Shown here one piece after another: positions 17,844 to 25,585 of a DNA stretch of 45,311 bases (the stretch's first letter is position 1; each line of letters starts with the position of its first letter). The DNA comes from an uncultured Bacilli bacterium (lineage in GTDB: Bacteria > Bacillota_I > Bacilli_A > RF39 > UBA660): positions 1 through 45,311 of the forward strand of contig CANRPF010000011.1 of assembly GCA_947632375.1 (NCBI GenBank). The letters are read 5' to 3'. The notes below the pieces were generated by a model. That model was not told the DNA's origin, ran no database searches, and worked only from the letters and a program-made list of their open reading frames with translations. The translations under genes and the position numbers were made by a program.

Positions 17844-18908
17844 TTATTCATTTTCAGTTCCACATTTAGGACATATTGTTACAATATTAGGCATTTCAGC
17901 ACCACAATTTTTGCATATTTTCTTATCGCTTGCAACATTAGTTTCTGGTGCTAAAGGAGTTTGTTCCATTGGTGCAGGTTCTATAACAGGTGCTTGTTCT
18001 ATTGGTGCAGCATCCATTACAGGTGCACTATCAAATGCGTTTTGTTCTGGTACAGCAGGTGCTTGTTCTATTGGTGCAGCATCCATAACAGGCGCACTAT
18101 CAAATGCGTTTTGTTCTGGTACAACAGGTGCTTGTTCTATTGGTGCAGCATCCATAACAGGTACACTATCGAATGCGTTTTGTTCAGGTACAGCAGGTGT
18201 TTGCTCTATTGGAGCAGCATCCATAACAGGTGCATTATCAAATGCATTTTGTTCAGGTGCAGTAGGTGCTTGTTCTATTGGAGCAGCATCCATAGCAGGT
18301 GCACTATCAAATAAGTTTTGTTCCGGTACAGCAGGTGTTTGTTCCATTGGCACAGGATTTATAACAGGCGCACTATCAAATAAATTTTGTTCAGGTGCAG
18401 CTGGTGCTTGTTCCATTTGAGGTTGTACTGCAATATTTTCTACAGGTGCAACAGTTTGTTCATTATTAGCAACTACATTATTATTCATAGCCATATTTTG
18501 ATTATCTAAATCATTATTATTAGAAACTGTTTGTCCACCTACTAAAGTATCATCTGAGAATGCTAATAATGGTATAAATATTATACCTAAAAGCACCATT
18601 CCAACTCCAAATGCTGTACTCTTACCAAATTTCTTTGCTATATTGATGTACAATTTAAACATAATTATAATTTGCAATATTGGTATAAACATAAAAAGTA
18701 AATTTATCATTTTCATTTCTGCAATTTGTAACATTACTACTATATTATAAATAGGTATTATAGCCGCAATACCAGGTTTTCCTGCTTTTTTAAATATCTT
18801 TGCATAAGATATTAATATTAATACCCCCAAAATACAAACAAAAACTCCACTACCAATTACTAATGCTAATAAGTTTTTGTCTCCTAATGATTTCATAAAT
18901 ATATTCAT
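17844..18908 (-). CDS. DUF5684-type membrane protein with 23-residue repeats and C-terminal zinc ribbon
   Basis: Three parts are visible. Residues ~10-120 are a DUF5684-like membrane domain with about four helices and the typical phrases AGKPGIAAIIPIYNIVVMLQIA and INIAKKFGKSTAFGVG. Then comes an Asn-rich stretch and a long acidic, Pro/Ala-rich region containing six full 23-residue repeats of consensus IEQAPAVPEQNAFDSAPVMD plus AAP, with partial units after. The end is a zinc ribbon, KICKNCGAEMP...ICPKCGTENE, with two CxxC pairs. The ATG has GAGGAGA upstream. The adjacent upstream gene (18924..19346) is a shorter paralogue of the membrane domain. The protein probably lies in the membrane with the repeat arm and ribbon in the cytoplasm. 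Role unknown. Confidence 0.85.
   Translation of the reverse strand: MNIFMKSLGDKNLLALVIGSGVFVCILGVLILISYAKIFKKAGKPGIAAIIPIYNIVVMLQIAEMKMINLLFMFIPILQIIIMFKLYINIAKKFGKSTAFGVGMVLLGIIFIPLLAFSDDTLVGGQTVSNNNDLDNQNMAMNNNVVANNEQTVAPVENIAVQPQMEQAPAAPEQNLFDSAPVINPVPMEQTPAVPEQNLFDSAPAMDAAPIEQAPTAPEQNAFDNAPVMDAAPIEQTPAVPEQNAFDSVPVMDAAPIEQAPVVPEQNAFDSAPVMDAAPIEQAPAVPEQNAFDSAPVMDAAPIEQAPVIEPAPMEQTPLAPETNVASDKKICKNCGAEMPNIVTICPKCGTENE
18003..18416 (-). repeat. Six in-frame 69-bp tandem repeats
   Basis: Six consecutive 69-base units encode 23 residues each, beginning at the codon for M/I in M/I-EQ-A/T-P (18416) and ending at 18003. A partial seventh unit and a degenerate eighth follow. Units differ by a few bases, mostly at A/T/V positions, and the reading frame is preserved in all. 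Expansion or contraction by whole units would stay in frame. Confidence 0.95.
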
Positions 18909-18923
18909 ATATCTCTTCTCCTC

Positions 18924-19346
18924 TTAAACTACACCAAATGGTAATACATTCTTTTTATTATTAAATTTTTCCTTTGATATTAAAGGATAAAATATAAAAG
19001 GCAAAAATGTAAGCCCCAAAGCATATATATAATTTTTGTTACATTTTGTAGAAATATTATAATTAATACAATACAGTGTTAAAAAATATATTAAATTACT
19101 AATAATATCAAATATATTAAAAAATAATGTTTCATCAATCGATATAAAAGATAAAATCATACTTATTCTAGTAAATATCAATATAATTAAAAACCACCAT
19201 CTAACTTCAGCAATTTGTACTAATACATAATCGTTATATATAGGAATTAAAGAATACCATCCCTTTTTATTAGCTTTTAAAAATAATTTATATTTTCCAA
19301 TTATTTCAATAAGACTAATACCTATTACGACTAGTATAAATAACAT
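18924..19346 (-). CDS. DUF5684-type small membrane protein
   Basis: A 140-residue membrane protein with about four hydrophobic helices, paralogous to the N-terminal domain of its downstream neighbour. The shared phrases are KKGWYSLIPIYNDYVLVQIAE and LGLTFLPFIFYPLIS, the two conserved blocks of the family. It lacks the repeat arm and the zinc ribbon. ATG has GAGGAG upstream. It ends 15 bases before the neighbour's ATG, so they are probably one operon and may form one complex. Role unknown. Confidence 0.8.
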   Translation of the reverse strand: MLFILVVIGISLIEIIGKYKLFLKANKKGWYSLIPIYNDYVLVQIAEVRWWFLIILIFTRISMILSFISIDETLFFNIFDIISNLIYFLTLYCINYNISTKCNKNYIYALGLTFLPFIFYPLISKEKFNNKKNVLPFGVV

Positions 19347-19398
19347 TATATACTCCTCTCTATTATTGATTATATAAAACTATTAATATAAATTCAAG

Positions 19399-19428
19399 AA
19401 AAAAATAAAAGTATTTAAATACTTTTAT
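19399..19428 (-). terminator. Palindromic intrinsic terminator after valS
   Basis: Perfect 24-base palindrome with arms ATAAAAGTATTT/AAATACTTTTAT immediately after the valS stop, followed by T residues on the minus strand. Only a small loop can form, by opening the central pairs. Confidence 0.7.
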
Positions 19429-21843
19429 TTATTCATCTAAATTTAATTCGATTTTATCTATATTATAATCTTTATCTATTTCATTTATATTTAAATTTTC
19501 TATAAATAATGTAGCTTTAAAATCTTTTAGAGATTCATTTAAAGCATCTTTTAAATCTTTATTTAAACTTAAAGATATATTTTTAATTGGTGTCTTAAGA
19601 GACACATTATTGTTCGATTTTTCTCCTCTAGCTTGACTAATTATATCTACAATATTATTTCCATTAAATAATTCTTTTTTAAAATTATAATCTAATAATT
19701 TTATATTAGTTAAATGAATTGATTTTTCTTTATGATATAACTCTTGATATATTTCTTCTGTTATAAATGGGAAGAAAATACTAAAGTCTTGTAATAATTT
19801 ATAAAGCAAGATATAAATTGTTTTTTGTCCTGAATATCTTGGAACTTCACCAAATTCTTCAGGTCTATATAATCTATGTTTAACAATTTCTATATAATTA
19901 TCACAGAAATTCCAAAAGAATTTTTCTAATATATTTAATGCAAGTCCTACTTCAAAATCATCTAAATATTTTATAAAACTTTCTTCCATTTCTTGATAGC
20001 TTGCTAAAATCCATCTATCTATATATTCAAAAGAAGTAAATTCTTTATCTTCATAATCACTAAGATGCATTTCTATAAATTTAGAAACATTCCATATTTT
20101 ATTTATTAATTTTTTACCTCTTAATAAAGTTTCTTCACTAAATACAATATCTGTACCAAGTCTTCCACTACCTGCCCAATATCTTACAACATCAGCAGAA
20201 TACTCATTAATTAAATCGATAGGTTCAAATTTGCTATTACCTTTAGATTTGCTAATTTTTTCTCCCTTATCTGCCATAACAAAGCCAGAAATCATTACAT
20301 TATCCCAGGGTCTTTCATTAAAATGATAGAAACTTTTAACAATAGTATAGAAATCCCAAGTCCTAATAATTTCAGAAGCATTAGTTCTTAAACTCATAGG
20401 TTTTAATATCTTTTCATAATTATCTTTTTCACCATAACGCATATTTATTAATGGAGTTACAGATGACGTTGCCCAAGTATCCATTACATCTGTTTCACTT
20501 AAAAATCGAGATGCACCACATTTTGGACATTTATCAACCGGAGGCTTATCTACTAAAGGATTTACAGGTAAATCTGAAACATTTGCAAAAATAGGTTCAC
20601 CACAATCTTTGCAATACCATACAGGAAATGGTACACCAAAATATCTTTGTCTGCTAATACACCAATCCCATGCTATATTATTTACCCATTCTTCATATCT
20701 TGCATGCATATGTTCAGGATGCCATTTTATTTCTTTTCCTATTTTTAAGAAATCATTTTTATGATTCATAATATCTATGAACCATTGGTTCATAACAGCA
20801 TACTCTACTTCATTACCACATCTTTCATGAGTTTGCACTTCATGAACTAATTCTTCTATTTTTACAATTACTCCTGCTGCATCAAGATCTTCAATAATTT
20901 TCTTTCTAGCATCTTTTATCTTCATTCCGCCATAATTTGGAACAGTATCTTTTATATAACCATCATCAGTAAATATATATTTTAATGGTAAATTATATTT
21001 TTTCCACCATTCAATATCAGTTTGATCCCCAAAAGTACAACACATAACAATACCGGTTCCTTTATCAATTGCAACCTTTTCATCTTGTAAGATAGGAACA
21101 TCTACATCTATAACAGGTATATGTGCTGTTTTACCAATTAAATGTTTATGTTCTTCATCATTTGGATTTACAAATACACATACTATTGCAGGAAGAAGTT
21201 CTGGACGTGTAGTTGCTATCGTAAATTCTTCATCTGTTTCCTTAGTTTTAAAATTAATATAGTTAAATGTTGTCTTAATAGTTTTAGTTTCTAATTCAGC
21301 TTGAGCTATTGAAGTAAGGCATTCATTACACCATAAAGCGGGGCTTTCTTTGTGATAACAATGTCCTTTATTAATCAAATCTAAAAATGATTTTTGACTT
21401 ATCTTAATAGTTTTAGGACTTACTGTTTTATAATGTATATCCCAATCTGTACTTACTCCCATTTTACTAAATAATGTTTGAAATTCTTCTTCATATTTAT
21501 CAGTAGTTTTATAACATAATTTAGAAAACTCTTCTCTTCCAATTTCTGAAGCTTTCTTACCTTGTTCTTTTTCAACTAATCTTTCACTTGGAAGTCCATT
21601 ATCATCAAAACCAAATGGATAAAATATATTATATCCTCTTAATCTTTTATATCTTGCAATCATTTCAGTTTGAGAATAAGAAAAAATATGTCCTATATGA
21701 ATTTTTCCACTTACAGTTGGAGGAGGAGTATCTATAGAAAATACTTCTTTATCATTAGGTTCAAATTTATATATTTTATTTTGATTCCAATAATCTAACC
21801 ATTTAGCTTCCTTTTCTTGTGCATTATATTTTTTATCTAACAT
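19429..21843 (-). CDS. valS: Valyl-tRNA synthetase, archaeal-like type
   Basis: Charges tRNA-Val with valine. HIGH is at residues 49-52 and KISKS at about 529-533. A zinc ribbon (CKDCG at ~411-414, CPKCG at ~439-442) sits in the catalytic region. Sequence choices such as FDDNGLPSERLVEKEQGKK and IVMCCTFGDQTDIEWWKKY are those of the archaeal-like ValRS group, unlike the common bacterial form with GTGAVKITPAHDPND. At 804 aa it is shorter than B. subtilis ValS. Start ATG 21843 with AGAGGA upstream; the longer reading runs into the leader terminator. Expression is controlled by the T-box leader upstream. Confidence 0.95.
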   Translation of the reverse strand: MLDKKYNAQEKEAKWLDYWNQNKIYKFEPNDKEVFSIDTPPPTVSGKIHIGHIFSYSQTEMIARYKRLRGYNIFYPFGFDDNGLPSERLVEKEQGKKASEIGREEFSKLCYKTTDKYEEEFQTLFSKMGVSTDWDIHYKTVSPKTIKISQKSFLDLINKGHCYHKESPALWCNECLTSIAQAELETKTIKTTFNYINFKTKETDEEFTIATTRPELLPAIVCVFVNPNDEEHKHLIGKTAHIPVIDVDVPILQDEKVAIDKGTGIVMCCTFGDQTDIEWWKKYNLPLKYIFTDDGYIKDTVPNYGGMKIKDARKKIIEDLDAAGVIVKIEELVHEVQTHERCGNEVEYAVMNQWFIDIMNHKNDFLKIGKEIKWHPEHMHARYEEWVNNIAWDWCISRQRYFGVPFPVWYCKDCGEPIFANVSDLPVNPLVDKPPVDKCPKCGASRFLSETDVMDTWATSSVTPLINMRYGEKDNYEKILKPMSLRTNASEIIRTWDFYTIVKSFYHFNERPWDNVMISGFVMADKGEKISKSKGNSKFEPIDLINEYSADVVRYWAGSGRLGTDIVFSEETLLRGKKLINKIWNVSKFIEMHLSDYEDKEFTSFEYIDRWILASYQEMEESFIKYLDDFEVGLALNILEKFFWNFCDNYIEIVKHRLYRPEEFGEVPRYSGQKTIYILLYKLLQDFSIFFPFITEEIYQELYHKEKSIHLTNIKLLDYNFKKELFNGNNIVDIISQARGEKSNNNVSLKTPIKNISLSLNKDLKDALNESLKDFKATLFIENLNINEIDKDYNIDKIELNLDE

Positions 21844-21859
21844 AATATTCCTCTTTTCT

Positions 21860-22081
21860 AAAATAAAAATAATCCATCCCATAAGGACGAATTATCGTGG
21901 TACCACCTTAATTAACATAAAGTTATCTCATTAGATTTAACGCATCTTAACGTAATATCCTATTTACTTAGATATTAAGCTCCCTAGCTACATTCAACTA
22001 TAACTTATATTAGTTTTCACCAACCACTAACTCTCTTTAAAAAAGTAAATAGTTTACTCCTCTAGTTCAAAACTTTTAACA
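21860..22081 (-). promoter_or_regulatory. Valine T-box leader of valS
   Basis: Leader RNA that reads uncharged tRNA-Val. The T-box sequence AAGGTGGTACCACG (21909..21896) is followed by an intrinsic terminator: 11-pair stem ATAATTCGTCC/GGATGGATTAT (21895..21869), then TTTTATTTT. The antiterminator would pair AAGG of the T-box with CCTT, exposing TGGT for the tRNA ACCA end. In stem I, the loop-E strands AGTA and GAA are visible and the codon after GAA-T is GTA (21991..21989), a valine specifier. The distal GGTTGGTG region is also recognisable. Uncharged tRNA-Val should permit readthrough into valS. Confidence 0.93.
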
Positions 22082-22087
22082 CTAGCT

Positions 22088-22116
22088 ATTATATAATACA
22101 AATTTTATTTTTTCAA
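22088..22116 (-). promoter_or_regulatory. Promoter of the valS T-box leader
   Basis: TTGAAA (22116..22111), 17-base spacer, TATAAT (22093..22088) on the minus strand, placing the transcript start near 22081, just upstream of T-box stem I. Confidence 0.8.
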
Positions 22117-22118
22117 TA

Positions 22119-22229
22119 CTAACTAAATATAGTAACAATTGCATAACTTAAACCAATTATTATAGGTATTAAAACTGCAATAAAAACTATAAAATTAAAT
22201 GATTTATTATTTTCTAAAATATTTTTCAT
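22119..22229 (-). CDS. 36-residue membrane peptide downstream of mutL
   Basis: A short ORF starts at ATG 22229 with AAAGGGA upstream (five bases from the ATG) and ends at TAG 22119. The product has a polar N-terminus (MKNILENNKSFN) and one hydrophobic helix of about 22 residues (FIVFIAVLIPIIIGLSYAIV), so it should be a single-pass membrane peptide. It begins 11 bases after the mutL stop and ends just before the valS promoter, filling the interval exactly. No family recognised. Evidence is ribosome-binding site, hydrophobic design and position; comparative support cannot be obtained here. Confidence 0.65.
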   Translation of the reverse strand: MKNILENNKSFNFIVFIAVLIPIIIGLSYAIVTIFS

Positions 22230-22240
22230 AATATCCCTTT

Positions 22241-24007
22241 CTAATTCATTACTCTTTTAAACATCTTTTCTAACTCATATCTTGTAAACGTTATTATTGT
22301 TGGTCTTCCATGAGGACAATTATATGGATTATCACAAAGAACTAATTCATCTAATAAACTTTCCATTTCCTCTATTGTAATTCTAGTATTTCCTTTAACA
22401 CTCATTTTACAAGCCATAGTTTTTGCAATACTATCATTAAATTTTACTCTATCTACATTATAATCATTTATTATTAAATCTACAAGTTTTTCTATACTTT
22501 CTTTTTCATAACCTTCTATTAACCAAGTAGGATGTCTTTTAATAATAATCGTATTAATTCCAAAATCTTCTATTTTAAATCCCATTTCATCAAGTATTTT
22601 TTTTCTTTCATTAAACTTTAAATAATCTGAATAATTAAGTTCTATAGTTATTGGAAAAAGTAAATCTATTGTACTTACTTTATCTTCTCTTAAAGCTTTT
22701 AATATCTTTTCATAATTAATTCTTTCTTGAGCAGCATGTTGATCTATTAAATACATATTTGTTTCATTTTCACAAATAATATAAGTACCCATTACTAATC
22801 CAACAGGATATAATTCTAATTTTTTTATTTTTTCATTATCAACCATATCATTTTTTATAATTGGTTCTACTTTTTTAAAATCAAATCTTACTTGTTCATC
22901 ATTTAAAGAATTTAAATCATTATTTAAAACATACTCATTTTCATCTGAAATAGGCATCAATATTTCATTTTGTTCTACTTCTTTTACTTCTACTTTTTTC
23001 TTAACATTTATATTAGGTATTAATAAAGATTTATGTAAAAGTCTTTTTATTTCAGAAGTAATCAATTTATTTAATTCTTCTTGTTTAGAAAATTTTATAT
23101 CTTGTTTAGTAGGATGAATATTTACATCTATTATAGTAGGATCTGTATTAATTAAAAGAACTACTACCGGATATTTAATATCTGGTTTATAAGTATAATA
23201 ACCATCATTAATAGCTTTATTTAATTCAATATTTTTTACTAATCTACCATTTACTATAGTAGTCATATGATTTCTATTAGATTTAAGTATACTAGGTTTA
23301 CATATATATCCATAAACATCATAATCTTCATTACTAGCATTAAAATTTATCATATTGCTACTTACAACATAACCATATAATTCATGTATTGTTTTTAATA
23401 AATTATTACTTCCACTAGTACTTAAAGAAACTTTATCATTATTAATTAATGTAAATTTAATTTCTGGATGTGCTAAAGCTAATTTTTCCATATACATAGA
23501 AACATTTGCTAATTCTGTAGTATCACTTTTTAAATACTTTAATCTTGCAGGAGTATTATAAAATAAATCTTCTACTACTATTTTAGTACCTTTTCTAGCT
23601 GGGGCATCATTAACACTAATAACTTTACCACCATGAATAATAATATCTGTTCCAACACTACCTGTACTAGTTATTAAATTAACTTTTGATACACTTGCAA
23701 TACTTGGAAGTGCCTCTCCTCTAAATCCTAAAGTATTTATAAAAAACAAATCATCTTCTTTTAATAATTTGCTAGTCGCATGTCTTGAAAATGCTAATTT
23801 AGCATCATTTCTATCCATACCAATACCATCATCAGTAACAGAAATAAACTTAGTACCACTATCTTTTAATTCTACTTTTATACTACTAGACTTAGCATCT
23901 ATACTATTTTCAACAAGTTCTTTAACAACACTTGATATTCTTTCAATTACTTCTCCAGCAGCGATTTTATTAGCTAACGTTTCACTCATTATTTTAATTC
24001 TGTCCAT
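22241..24007 (-). CDS. mutL: DNA mismatch repair protein MutL
   Basis: Mismatch-repair matchmaker and nicking endonuclease acting after MutS. The N-terminal GHKL ATPase shows NKIAAGEVIE, ELVENSIDA, DDGIGM and RHATSK...GFRGEAL. The C-terminal endonuclease domain has DQHAAQERINYE, MACKMSVKGN and CPHGRPTIIT, so the metal-dependent nicking site appears intact. 588 aa from ATG 24007, chosen because GGTGAT sits four bases upstream. That site lies inside the last codons of yqeH, so the genes overlap by 14 bases and are probably coupled. mutS is not in the window. Confidence 0.96.
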   Translation of the reverse strand: MDRIKIMSETLANKIAAGEVIERISSVVKELVENSIDAKSSSIKVELKDSGTKFISVTDDGIGMDRNDAKLAFSRHATSKLLKEDDLFFINTLGFRGEALPSIASVSKVNLITSTGSVGTDIIIHGGKVISVNDAPARKGTKIVVEDLFYNTPARLKYLKSDTTELANVSMYMEKLALAHPEIKFTLINNDKVSLSTSGSNNLLKTIHELYGYVVSSNMINFNASNEDYDVYGYICKPSILKSNRNHMTTIVNGRLVKNIELNKAINDGYYTYKPDIKYPVVVLLINTDPTIIDVNIHPTKQDIKFSKQEELNKLITSEIKRLLHKSLLIPNINVKKKVEVKEVEQNEILMPISDENEYVLNNDLNSLNDEQVRFDFKKVEPIIKNDMVDNEKIKKLELYPVGLVMGTYIICENETNMYLIDQHAAQERINYEKILKALREDKVSTIDLLFPITIELNYSDYLKFNERKKILDEMGFKIEDFGINTIIIKRHPTWLIEGYEKESIEKLVDLIINDYNVDRVKFNDSIAKTMACKMSVKGNTRITIEEMESLLDELVLCDNPYNCPHGRPTIITFTRYELEKMFKRVMN

Positions 24008-24962
24008 CATTATCACCAAATATGCTCTTTCTAGTACTTATAAGATTAATATCTAAGTTTGAAATTAATAAATTATTTTTACTTTTTATATTTATAAAAC
24101 CAAATCCATTAATACATAAATCTATATTATTAGATACTTCTAAACTATCTTTAAATTCAATATCTTTATAATATTTTTTTATATAACTATTTTCATAAGT
24201 ATATATAGTTATACTACTTTGTTCTTTAAACTTTATATAAAATTTATCTATATTAATTACTTCATCTTTTTTCATATTAAAAGTAATAGGTTTTATTATA
24301 TTTTTATACTTTATATTTAAATTATAATCTTTAATAATAAAACCAGGACTATCTATAATATTAAATAATTCTTTATTATTAATATTAATAAATTCTAAAG
24401 TAGTATTTTTCTTATTAGATACAGTTAAATTATCTCTTTTAATATCATATAATTCTATTATCTTATTTATTAAACTACTTTTACCAGAATTAGTTGTACC
24501 TAAAAAATAAATATTATTTTCTTTTTTATTTTTTAAATAATTTACTAAATAATGTATATTATATTCTTTATTAGTACTTATAAATATAATATCTTCATTA
24601 ATATTATAAATATTTTTTAATTTAATCTTAATTTTATTCTTATTTAAAGTTTTATCTAATAAATCAACTTTAGTAATTACTAATAACTTATTACCATTTA
24701 TCTTCTTATATAAATCTATTACATAATTATTTATATTTAATAAATCAGTTAAAAAAACTTTAAATCCAAATTTATTATTAATATAATTTAAAATATATTC
24801 ATTATCATATTCTTTATTATTATAAGAACTACCATAATGTATAAGCTTAAAACACCTCATACAATAATTAGTATCATCATACTTATTAAAAGGTATATAC
24901 CCTTCTATATCTTTATTATCATATTGTAATAACTTACCACAACCAGAACAATATTTATCCAT
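23994..24962 (-). CDS. yqeH: Circularly permuted ribosome-assembly GTPase YqeH
   Basis: GTPase required for 30S subunit assembly in Bacillus. An N-terminal zinc finger (C5, C8, C34, C37) precedes a GTPase domain whose motifs occur in permuted order: G4 TKVDLL (~96-101), then G1 GTTNSGKSS (~155-163), then G3 DSPG. A basic C-terminal RNA-binding region follows. At 322 aa it is somewhat shorter than B. subtilis YqeH. GGGGTAA precedes ATG. It is followed with overlap by mutL and preceded 10 bases away by yqeG, the conserved Bacilli pair yqeG-yqeH, though the usual next genes (aroE, yhbY, nadD) are absent. Confidence 0.95.
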   Translation of the reverse strand: MDKYCSGCGKLLQYDNKDIEGYIPFNKYDDTNYCMRCFKLIHYGSSYNNKEYDNEYILNYINNKFGFKVFLTDLLNINNYVIDLYKKINGNKLLVITKVDLLDKTLNKNKIKIKLKNIYNINEDIIFISTNKEYNIHYLVNYLKNKKENNIYFLGTTNSGKSSLINKIIELYDIKRDNLTVSNKKNTTLEFININNKELFNIIDSPGFIIKDYNLNIKYKNIIKPITFNMKKDEVINIDKFYIKFKEQSSITIYTYENSYIKKYYKDIEFKDSLEVSNNIDLCINGFGFINIKSKNNLLISNLDINLISTRKSIFGDNDGQN

Positions 24963-24972
24963 AAATTACCCC

Positions 24973-25497
24973 TTAATCATAATATTTGCCTTTTCTAAAT
25001 AATTTCTTTTCAGTTAATTTATTTATAATAAAGTTTTCAAATAATCTTCCTACCTTAGTAGGTATATATTCTTTAGTACCAATAGGATTTACAAATATAC
25101 TTATAAAATTCATTCTATTAGCACACCAAACATCATTTATTAACTCATCACCAATACAAGCTATTTCATTATCTTTAAACTTATTTATATTAAATATTTT
25201 TTTATATTTTCTAAGTAATGGTTTCATAGAAAGATAAGAAGAATCTACACATAATTTTTCTTTAAATGGTTCAACTCTTTTTTTAATGCTGTTGCTAACT
25301 ATATATATTTTAAATTTCATATCTTTTAATTCTTCAAATAAATCTATTAATTTCTTATCAGGTGATTTAACAGTAAGAGGTACCATAGTATTATTAAGAT
25401 CAAATATTAAACATTTAACTTTATTCTTTTTAAGTTGTTTATAATCTATTGTATAAATACTTTTAGTATATATATCTGGAACAAATTTATCAAACAT
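24973..25497 (-). CDS. yqeG: HAD-family phosphatase YqeG with altered motif I
   Basis: HAD superfamily (class IIIA) protein, usually next to yqeH. Motif I reads FDLNNT: the nucleophile D33 is present but the second Asp, normally the general acid (DLDNT), is Asn 35 (codon AAT). Motif II is IVSNS, the Lys of motif III is in MKPLL, and motif IV is GDELINDV. 174 aa is normal. Start ATG 25497 follows AGAGGT. First gene of yqeG-yqeH-mutL. Family certain; whether the D-to-N change leaves phosphatase activity is open. Confidence 0.92.
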   Translation of the reverse strand: MFDKFVPDIYTKSIYTIDYKQLKKNKVKCLIFDLNNTMVPLTVKSPDKKLIDLFEELKDMKFKIYIVSNSIKKRVEPFKEKLCVDSSYLSMKPLLRKYKKIFNINKFKDNEIACIGDELINDVWCANRMNFISIFVNPIGTKEYIPTKVGRLFENFIINKLTEKKLFRKGKYYD

Positions 25498-25550
25498 AAA
25501 CTACCTCTTTTCTAAATTCAATTTTAACACAAAATAAATATCATTACCAT

Positions 25551-25577
25551 AAAAAAAATGACATCTTATAGATGTCA
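25551..25577 (-). terminator. Intrinsic terminator after 25586..26815
   Basis: Seven-base-pair stem TGACATC/GATGTCA, loop TTATA, and eight T on the minus strand. It isolates the yqeG operon from the gene upstream. Confidence 0.9.
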
Positions 25578-25585
25578 ATTAAGTC

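Noticed and set aside
18003-18416. CRISPR-like array
   Set aside because: The 69-bp units are contiguous, in frame and encode protein; there are no unique spacers between short repeats and no cas genes.
17911-18420. Long plus-strand ORFs (also 17961..18314) with repetitive Cys/Ser/Gly/Ala content
   Set aside because: They are antisense shadows of the 69-bp coding repeats; any repeat of length divisible by three without stops yields such frames. No ribosome-binding site or sensible protein.
23769-24056. Plus-strand ORF over mutL and yqeH
   Set aside because: Antisense to the MutL ATPase motifs; no start signal.
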